Source: a bacterium BMS3Abin02
GTDB taxonomy: Bacteria > Actinomycetota > Acidimicrobiia > Spongiisociales > UBA4744
Length of the DNA: 56,320 nt
Assembly: GCA_002897675.1 (NCBI GenBank)
Contig: BDSU01000031.1
Coordinates: forward strand, 1 to 56,320
Direction: 5' to 3'
Shown: piece after piece, positions 51,284 to 56,320 of the stretch
Layout: each line of letters opens with the position of its first letter
How positions within the stretch are numbered: the first letter of the stretch is position 1
Notes under the pieces: model-generated
The model's database searches: none
What the model saw: only the letters and a program-made list of their open reading frames with translations
What the model was told of the DNA's origin: nothing
Program-made: the position numbers and the translations under genes

Positions 51284-52540
51284 ATGATGACCCCCCTCCA
51301 GGTAGTCCTCCTCGTGGTTCTCGGTCTCTGCATCGCCTCCTCCGGTTTTCTGTCAGGCTCCGAGACGGCAATCGTTCGGGTTCCGCGAGAACGAGCCCAT
51401 CAGTTCGCAGAGCAAGGAAGAAGAGGCCGGCACCTCGAGGAGCTCCTCGCCGACCTGGAAGGCACGATCGGGACGCTGCTCGTCGCCAACAACTTCGTGA
51501 ACATCCTCGCTGCGTCGGTGGCGACGGCGCTCGCCATCGCCCTCGTGGGCGCGACATGGGGGCCATGGCTGGCCACTGCCGCCGTCACTGCGATCATCCT
51601 CATCGTCGGTGAGATCACTCCCAAGACCCTGGCCACGCGCCGACCCGACCAATACGCCCTTGCAGTTGCGGGAGTTCTCTTTCGCCTCACTCGGATCCTC
51701 GATCCGATCACCGCGGTGTTCGTAGCGATCAGCAGAGGGATCCTTCGCGTCTTCAAAGTCTCCCAGGACAATCATGCGGCGATGGTCACCGAGGAAGATA
51801 TTCGGGCGCTCGCCGTGCTCGGAGAGCGCTCCGGCGAGATCGAGTCCGCCGAACGAGAGATCATCGATTCGCTCTTCGAAGTGACCGACCGGCCCGTGCG
51901 GGAGGTGATGACCCCGCGAGTCGACATCGTCACACTCGGAACTTCACTGACAGCCGAGACGATTCGTCAGGCCGTCATCGAGACCGGCCATTCCCGCTAC
52001 CCGGTCGTCGAACGCGAGGGGGACCTCGATCACATGCTGGGAGTCCTCAACGTCAAGGATGTCCTGCGGGCGCCGGGAGATCCCACGCACGAAGATCTCC
52101 TCGAACTCTTGCGCGAACCCCTCTACATACCGGAAAGCGCGTCGGTCCTCGAGGCGCTCCAACTCTTGCGCCTGAAGCGGTCCGGATTTGCGGCGGTCCT
52201 CGACGAGCATGGCGGCGTCGAGGGGATTCTGACGATCAAGGATCTCGTCTCGGAGCTTGTCGGTGAGCTCCAAGACGAGTTCGACCCTGGAGTGCCCGTC
52301 ACCGTGAGTCTCGGCGACAACGGCTGGATCACCGACGGTCGCGTCACCGTGGAGGACCTCGCAGAGCAGACCGGAGCCGACCTCCCCGAGGGGCCCTATG
52401 GAACGGTGGGAGGCCTCTATCTGTTCGTCTCGGGCGACATCCCCCGCGAAGGCGACTCGATCGTCATCGCCGGTCTTCGCTTTACCGTGCTGCACATGGA
52501 GGGCAGGCGCATCGATCGGCTGCGGATTCAACGTGCCTGA
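51284..52540 (+). CDS. CNNM/CorC-type transporter (DUF21-CBS-CorC_HlyC)
   Basis: The 418-residue protein has an N-terminal DUF21 domain with about four membrane helices (VVLLVVLGLCIASSGFLSGS, SETAIVRVPRERA, NNFVNILAASVATALAIALV, ILIVGEITPKTLATRRP). A CBS pair follows (VREVMTPRVDIVTLG; SRYPVVEREGDLDHMLGVLN; FAAVLDEHGGVEGILTIKDL). A C-terminal CorC_HlyC domain ends GLRFTVLHMEGRRIDRLRIQ. Relatives move Mg2+ or are called hemolysin C-like. Start could be Met1 or Met2. Confidence 0.88.
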   Translation: MMTPLQVVLLVVLGLCIASSGFLSGSETAIVRVPRERAHQFAEQGRRGRHLEELLADLEGTIGTLLVANNFVNILAASVATALAIALVGATWGPWLATAAVTAIILIVGEITPKTLATRRPDQYALAVAGVLFRLTRILDPITAVFVAISRGILRVFKVSQDNHAAMVTEEDIRALAVLGERSGEIESAEREIIDSLFEVTDRPVREVMTPRVDIVTLGTSLTAETIRQAVIETGHSRYPVVEREGDLDHMLGVLNVKDVLRAPGDPTHEDLLELLREPLYIPESASVLEALQLLRLKRSGFAAVLDEHGGVEGILTIKDLVSELVGELQDEFDPGVPVTVSLGDNGWITDGRVTVEDLAEQTGADLPEGPYGTVGGLYLFVSGDIPREGDSIVIAGLRFTVLHMEGRRIDRLRIQRA

Positions 52541-52577
52541 TCCGGCCCTCCCACCGGCTGGTATCATCTCGGGCCTT

Positions 52578-52651
52578 CGGGACGTGGCGCAGTTTGGCAG
52601 CGCGCAGCGTTCGGGACGCTGAGGTCGCCGGTTCAAATCCGGCCGTCCCGA
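52578..52651 (+). tRNA. tRNA-Pro(CGG), attachment site of element 2
   Basis: Acceptor CGGGACG pairs with CGTCCCG; the anticodon arm is CAGCG, loop TTCGGGA with anticodon CGG, CGCTG; the T-arm is GCCGGTTCAAATCCGGC; the discriminator is A and CCA is encoded (52652-52654). C1-G72 is typical of tRNA-Pro. A -10-like TATCAT is at 52562-52567. The gene is intact, and the integrase begins just beyond, so element 2 has rebuilt its 3' end. Confidence 0.93.
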
Positions 52652-52834
52652 CCAGAAAGGTGCTGGTCAGGGCTCTGTCACCAGGGTTCTGGCCAGTACC
52701 CGATTCTTTTCATCCCGCGTTTATCCCGCGATCGTTCCTTGACATTCCTCGACGACAACTCATTGCTCATGAGCGGAGACCCCAGCGGCTTTCTCGATCA
52801 GCATCGGCACACGGTCAGAGATGCCGGCGAACTG

Positions 52835-53965
52835 TCATGAACCTTCTGGCCCGGCCACCGCGCTCCCAGAATCGGTGGTCGATGGCATCAACCTCGCCCC
52901 CAGCTTCTGCGCAGCCGACCGGTCTCCCTCCGCTGTCGCCTGGGCGTAGATGGCCAGGGTCAACCGTGGATCGGAGTGCCCGAGCCGGGCCTGCGCCGTC
53001 TTGACATCCACTCCGTCGAGGACCATCGCCGTCGCATTGGTCCGCCTCAAGTCGTGGAACCCGAGGCCCGTCAGGTCGGCACTCTCCACGGCTGGCAGCC
53101 ACACCCGCCGCCTCCAATTGGAATAGTCCAGCGGTCCGCCGTCCGCATTGGCAAACAAGAAGGCGTCAGGCTCGGCACCCGTCAGTCCACGATGCGCAAG
53201 ATGGATGCTCAGAAGGTTTGCCAACGCCACTGGGATGGTCAGAGTTCGGTGCCCAGCAGCGGACTTCGGCGGACTCACGAAGCCCACGCCGCCCATGCCC
53301 CGCGTCACCTGTTCGGCCACAGTCACTGTCCTGCGCAACAGGTCGATGCGTCCAACCCGCAGCCCGGCGACCTCACCCCATCGAAGCCCTAGCACCGCCC
53401 CCAGCCACACCATCGGCGCGAATTCCTCCGGCATCGAATCCGCCAGGCGAATGAGGTCTCGAGGCTCCACGATCCTCACCGCTGCAGGCTCGACTGCCGG
53501 AAGCCGGATCCCCCTGCACGGTGACCGCAAGATCAGATCAGTTTCGACCCCGTAATTGAGGACCGCCCGTACAGTTCCGTACATGCGACGAACGGTCCGA
53601 GGCGCCATCCTGAGCGACCAGTCGGTTACCAACGCGCGGATGTCACCCGGTGTCAACGATCCGATCTTTCGCTGCCCCAGAGCCGGCAGCACATGCACCC
53701 GAAGAGCACTCTCGTCACGTGCGAGGGTGGATTGCCGCTTGGCCGGGTTGCTCTGCAACCACTCCATGGAGAGCTCGGCCAACGAGACGTTCGCCCCTCG
53801 CGGATCGACCCATGCTCCCCTCGCCTTCGCCGTACGCTGAGCCGCCTCGTACTCAACGGCCTCTCGCTTGGTTCGGAACGTTCGTGACACCTCGCGTCCG
53901 TCGGGGCCGCGCAAGCGCACCTCATAGACCTTGCCTTTTTGGGTGCTGCGTTGATGGATACTCAT
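52835..53965 (-). CDS. Tyrosine integrase of element 2
   Basis: The ATG at 53965 follows AAGGAGG closely and gives 376 residues, MSIHQRSTQKGKVYEVRLRG. Arm-type and core-binding domains lead to the catalytic part: Arg195 (GLRWGEVAGL), His304/Arg307 (HDLRRT), His330 (LGHSD) and Tyr340 (AIYAQAT). The 3' end of the gene faces the tRNA-Pro, 184 bases away. It differs throughout from the element 1 integrase, as expected for a different tRNA target. Confidence 0.93.
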   Translation of the reverse strand: MSIHQRSTQKGKVYEVRLRGPDGREVSRTFRTKREAVEYEAAQRTAKARGAWVDPRGANVSLAELSMEWLQSNPAKRQSTLARDESALRVHVLPALGQRKIGSLTPGDIRALVTDWSLRMAPRTVRRMYGTVRAVLNYGVETDLILRSPCRGIRLPAVEPAAVRIVEPRDLIRLADSMPEEFAPMVWLGAVLGLRWGEVAGLRVGRIDLLRRTVTVAEQVTRGMGGVGFVSPPKSAAGHRTLTIPVALANLLSIHLAHRGLTGAEPDAFLFANADGGPLDYSNWRRRVWLPAVESADLTGLGFHDLRRTNATAMVLDGVDVKTAQARLGHSDPRLTLAIYAQATAEGDRSAAQKLGARLMPSTTDSGSAVAGPEGS

Positions 53966-54081
53966 GGCGCCTCCTTGTGACGTCCCGTCAAGAAACATAC
54001 AACCCATCTCTGACAGCACGACTCCAGCGATGTCTATGCCGGCTACTCGGGCGAGACAAAAGGAGGTCCACGGATCGGAAC

Positions 54082-54276
54082 CTACCCAGCCCGCGAGGTT
54101 TCATGCTGCTCTTGCAGTCGGTCTACGAACTCGGCCAACGCCCGAGCAGGAACGCGCCTGCTCGTGTCGATCCGAACGGATGCCAGCCGACCGTCGCCGA
54201 TTAACTCATACACTTTCGAGCGGCCGATCGACAGCACCGTGGCCGCTTCCTCCGGCGTCAAGAGCAGCTTGTCCAC
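54082..54276 (-). CDS. Excisionase-type helix-turn-helix protein
   Basis: From a GTG at 54276 after AAAGGAGGAA, the 64-residue protein reads VDKLLLTPEEAATVLSIGRS, then KVYELIGDGRLASVRID, an HTH_17/excisionase fold with a basic end. It is transcribed with the integrase, 116 bases ahead of it. Unlike element 1, it points the same way as the integrase. Just upstream lies the abandoned start of a different excisionase gene. Confidence 0.8.
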   Translation of the reverse strand: MDKLLLTPEEAATVLSIGRSKVYELIGDGRLASVRIDTSRRVPARALAEFVDRLQEQHETSRAG

Positions 54277-54296
54277 CAGTTCCTCCTTTCGGCTTC

Positions 54297-54323
54297 TGAG
54301 AGCAGCGGATCGGGGTTGTTCAT
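54297..54323 (-). pseudogene. 5' remnant of an element-1 type excisionase gene
   Basis: Read on the minus strand from the ATG at 54323 it encodes MNNPDPLLS, matching MNNLDPLLS of the element 1 excisionase (8392). Upstream, the operator region matches too. After about nine codons the match stops and unrelated sequence leading to the other excisionase begins. This is the breakpoint of a module exchange. Confidence 0.7.
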
Positions 54324-54343
54324 GGCCCGAGTGTGCGATGGGA

Positions 54344-54399
54344 CCCTGTTATTTCGTTGCCATTTGGGTGTTGACAGGCCTGTCATTCGGATGTCATTT
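54344..54399. promoter_or_regulatory. Paired repeats around a palindrome (element 2)
   Basis: Units at 54344-54365 and 54379-54399, read on the minus strand, begin AAATG(G/A)CA and end ACAGG, 35 bases apart. The palindrome TGACAGGCCTGTCA is at 54372-54385. It is the counterpart of 8316-8371 in element 1 in inverted orientation, and probably a shared operator. Confidence 0.6.
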
Positions 54400-54493
54400 C
54401 GAATGTTTCACCTGGTCAACGGCCTTTCTTGAAGATTCTCAAATCGGGCGCACACCGGTTGGTTCCGTGGCTGCCGGCGGTGCGGTTGGAGGG

Positions 54494-54539
54494 TTTCTGA
54501 AACTCTGGTGAGAGGGTTTCTGACACTCTGGTGACAGGG
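54494..54539. repeat. Two 23-bp tandem repeats (control region, element 2)
   Basis: Units at 54494-54516 and 54517-54539 both begin TTTCTGA(A/C)ACTCTGGTGA and end AGGG. They equal the units at 8177-8222 of element 1 read on the other strand. The second ends 21 bases before the ATG of the coupled small gene. Confidence 0.7.
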
Positions 54540-54560
54540 TTGTTCTGTCTACTGGCCGTC

Positions 54561-54893
54561 ATGGAGCCTGTCCGCAACGTCGAGCACAGCACCGGTAGGG
54601 GCCTCGTCGCAGGTCTGGTCGTCGTCTGGACGGACCTCCGGGACTCCTCCATCAGAGAGCCGGCGACGACCCCGGATACGAACCGGGAACCAACCGAACC
54701 AACACTTCACGACCGGCACGAATGCTCAGCAGCCCCCAAAGGCGCACTCACCCGACCTATCACCACCGCGATCCACGATCACCAAGACCTGATCGACCGA
54801 AACGCCTGCACCAGGATCAGCCGCCTCCAACACCATCGTCCTTGGCGACACACGCATCTGCAACCAGTTGCTACCGGAGGTGCTTGGTGTTGA
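54561..54893 (+). CDS. Small conserved protein coupled to the relaxase gene (element 2)
   Basis: The 110-residue frame reads MEPVRNVEHSTGRGLVAGLV and ends RHTHLQPVATGGAWC. It is homologous to the gene at 7820-8155, kept in register over its length with scattered substitutions. Its stop overlaps the relaxase GTG by seven bases, as in element 1. A GTG at 54531 would add ten residues. No domain was recognised. Confidence 0.55.
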   Translation: MEPVRNVEHSTGRGLVAGLVVVWTDLRDSSIREPATTPDTNREPTEPTLHDRHECSAAPKGALTRPITTAIHDHQDLIDRNACTRISRLQHHRPWRHTHLQPVATGGAWC

Positions 54894-56320
54894 GTTTGGC
54901 CAAGGCTGCCAAGGACTATTACCTGCGCAAGTTGGGGGAGATCTCCCCTGGGGAGGACTACTACCTGCGCGGTGGCACCGCCACCGGCATCTGGCGGGGC
55001 AGCGGCGCCGCCGAGCTGGGTCTGTCGGGGACGGTGTCGACGGAGGGTTTGGTGCGCCTGTTTGATGGTCAACATCCCGCAACGGGTGAGCGGCTGGGAC
55101 GCAGCCTGCGGAGGGATGGGGTGGCGGCGTGGGATGTGACGTTCTCGGCGGACAAGTCGGTGTCATTGCTGTGGGCTCTCGGCGACGAGAACACCCGGGA
55201 GCAAGTGCTGTCGGCGTTCGAGGAGGCCACCGGGGCGGCGTTGGGGTATTTGGAGGCGGTAGCCTCATCGACCAGGGGTGCCACCAAAACCCCGGTCCTT
55301 GATGAGAGTGGCGACCCGATGCTCAACGAGAATGGGACACCCAAGTTCCGAGTCCAGACGTGGCCGATCGCTACGACGGGGTATGTGGCGGCGTCGTTCA
55401 CGGAGTTCACGTCTCGCGCCGACGACCCGCAGTTGCACACCCATGTGGTGGTCGCCAACAAGGTCAAAGGCACCGACGGGGTATGGCGGACCATCGACGG
55501 CAGGTTGCTATACCGGCATCAGCTCGCCGCCGGCTACCTCCACGAAGCCGTCCTCAGACACGAGTTGACGGAGCGCCTGGGGGTGGGTTGGCAGCCGGTC
55601 CACAACGGGATGGCCGACATCGCCGGGTTCACCCGCCCTCAGATCGAAGCGTTCTCCAGGAGACGCCACCAACTCGAGGAGTGGCGGGAGACCCAGGGCC
55701 TTGCGGACACCGCAGCGGCACGACAAGTAGCGGTGCTGGCCACCCGCACCCCAAAGACAGACCATCCCCTCGAAGACCTCGAAACCGGATGGAAACAGCG
55801 GGCCGTCGAGGTCGGTCTCACCCCCGACCGGATCGGCCAGATGTTGGGTGACGGCAGCGGCGTGACACCGGCCGATCCCGAGGTGCTGTTCAAACGTCTG
55901 GCCTCACCTGTCGGGCTCACCGAACGCGCCGCCACGTTCGGGCAGGCCGAGGTGATCAAGGAGATCGCCGGGGCACTCCCCGAAGGTGGTACTCGCGACC
56001 AGATCGAACACCTCGCTGAGACGTTCCTCGACACCCGGGATGTCGTACCGCTCCTACCCAATCCCAACACCGAACAGGCCGAAGAACTGGATCCCCTCGT
56101 TGGTGTCGAAGGTGACCAGGCCGCCGAGCTGGTCGGCGACGAGGAGGGTAGGCGGCTGATGCGTCGCCGGGACGGGAGCCTTTTCCCCGGTGTGCGACAC
56201 GAACACCGCTACACCACCGCCGAGCTGCTGGTCACCGAGCAGCGGATCATCGAACAGGCCATCTCCGGGATCGGTGCCGGCCGATGGACCGCACCCGACC
56301 GTCTGGTCGAAGCCAGGTTG
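54887..56320 (+). CDS. MobF-family relaxase (element 2), cut by the window edge
   Basis: The GTG at 54887 opens a frame that runs to the window end, 478 residues without a stop. It follows the element 1 relaxase closely from the first residue: tandem tyrosines in KDYYLRKL and EDYYLRGG, DVTFSADKSVSLLWALGD, the three-histidine motif DDPQLHTHVVVANK, and GMADIAGFTRPQIEAFSRRR. Differences include a small insertion near DESGDPMLNENGTPK. The helicase part would lie beyond the edge. It would nick the transfer origin of element 2. Confidence 0.9.
   Translation, partial: MLSLAKAAKDYYLRKLGEISPGEDYYLRGGTATGIWRGSGAAELGLSGTVSTEGLVRLFDGQHPATGERLGRSLRRDGVAAWDVTFSADKSVSLLWALGDENTREQVLSAFEEATGAALGYLEAVASSTRGATKTPVLDESGDPMLNENGTPKFRVQTWPIATTGYVAASFTEFTSRADDPQLHTHVVVANKVKGTDGVWRTIDGRLLYRHQLAAGYLHEAVLRHELTERLGVGWQPVHNGMADIAGFTRPQIEAFSRRRHQLEEWRETQGLADTAAARQVAVLATRTPKTDHPLEDLETGWKQRAVEVGLTPDRIGQMLGDGSGVTPADPEVLFKRLASPVGLTERAATFGQAEVIKEIAGALPEGGTRDQIEHLAETFLDTRDVVPLLPNPNTEQAEELDPLVGVEGDQAAELVGDEEGRRLMRRRDGSLFPGVRHEHRYTTAELLVTEQRIIEQAISGIGAGRWTAPDRLVEARL

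Larger units (their letters stand above)
52652..56320. mobile_element. Integrated conjugative element 2, left part
   Basis: It starts at the 3' end of tRNA-Pro and holds an integrase, excisionase, shared control region, coupled small gene and MobF relaxase before the window ends. The right junction with a 3' tRNA-Pro half is predicted outside. Control region and relaxase are closely related to those of element 1, whereas integrase and excisionase are not. Confidence 0.75.

Overview
The window is high-GC DNA from an actinobacterium. It carries a WhiB-family iron-sulfur regulator, a GlnR-like orphan regulator fused translationally to a glutamine synthetase gene, secreted proteins with Thr-rich linkers, and GTG/TTG starts. 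The linker style and gene mix suggest an uncultured Acidimicrobiia-like lineage, but this is an inference from gene content only. No rRNA and no CRISPR array were seen.

Layout. Positions 1-9936 are the right end of an integrated conjugative element (element 1): a DUF433/DUF5615 toxin-antitoxin pair, a secreted L,D-transpeptidase with a lipoprotein, a MobF relaxase-helicase, a small gene coupled to it, an excisionase and a tyrosine integrase. It ends at a 3' half of tRNA-Phe(GAA) (9887-9936), so the intact tRNA-Phe should lie to the left of the window. From 52652 to the right edge is the left end of a second element (element 2) inserted at an intact tRNA-Pro(CGG) (52578-52651). It has a different integrase and excisionase but almost the same relaxase, coupled small gene and repeat-rich control region. 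Both elements share 23-bp tandem repeats and a second repeat family of about 22 bp around a palindrome. Element 2 also keeps the first nine codons of the element-1 type excisionase gene, which marks where an integration module was exchanged.

Between them (9937-52577) lies chromosomal backbone: a fused alpha/beta E1 of a 2-oxoacid dehydrogenase and arginyl-tRNA synthetase; a GNAT, a methyltransferase, a crotonase and an aminotransferase; a glycolate oxidase operon (glcD-glcE-glcF) divergent from an alanine/serine-glyoxylate aminotransferase, together a glycolate-to-glycine route; hydantoinase/oxoprolinase subunits; an Nfu-N domain protein; and a vapB-vapC-ybaK operon with a clear operator palindrome. 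Next come two divergent glutamine synthetases with the GlnR-like regulator; a 1271-residue ATPase-TPR-membrane-PQQ propeller fusion behind a DUF1028 gene; a RidA/aldehyde dehydrogenase pair; a hydrolase; an Mrp-type ATPase; a NUDIX/metallo-beta-lactamase/M23 peptidase operon; selA-selB; whiB; a single-domain response regulator; and a CNNM/CorC transporter.

Small dispersed repeats punctuate the backbone. The clearest is a MITE-like unit of 195-284 bp, present twice in opposite orientation (31238-31521 and 44215-44409), with terminal inverted repeats and an internal hairpin. Hairpin repeats at 16233-16291 and 17701-17750 form a second family. The strongest candidates for something undescribed are the ATPase-TPR-TM-propeller fusion, the module-swapped pair of conjugative elements with their shared repeats and coupled small gene, and the MITE-like unit.
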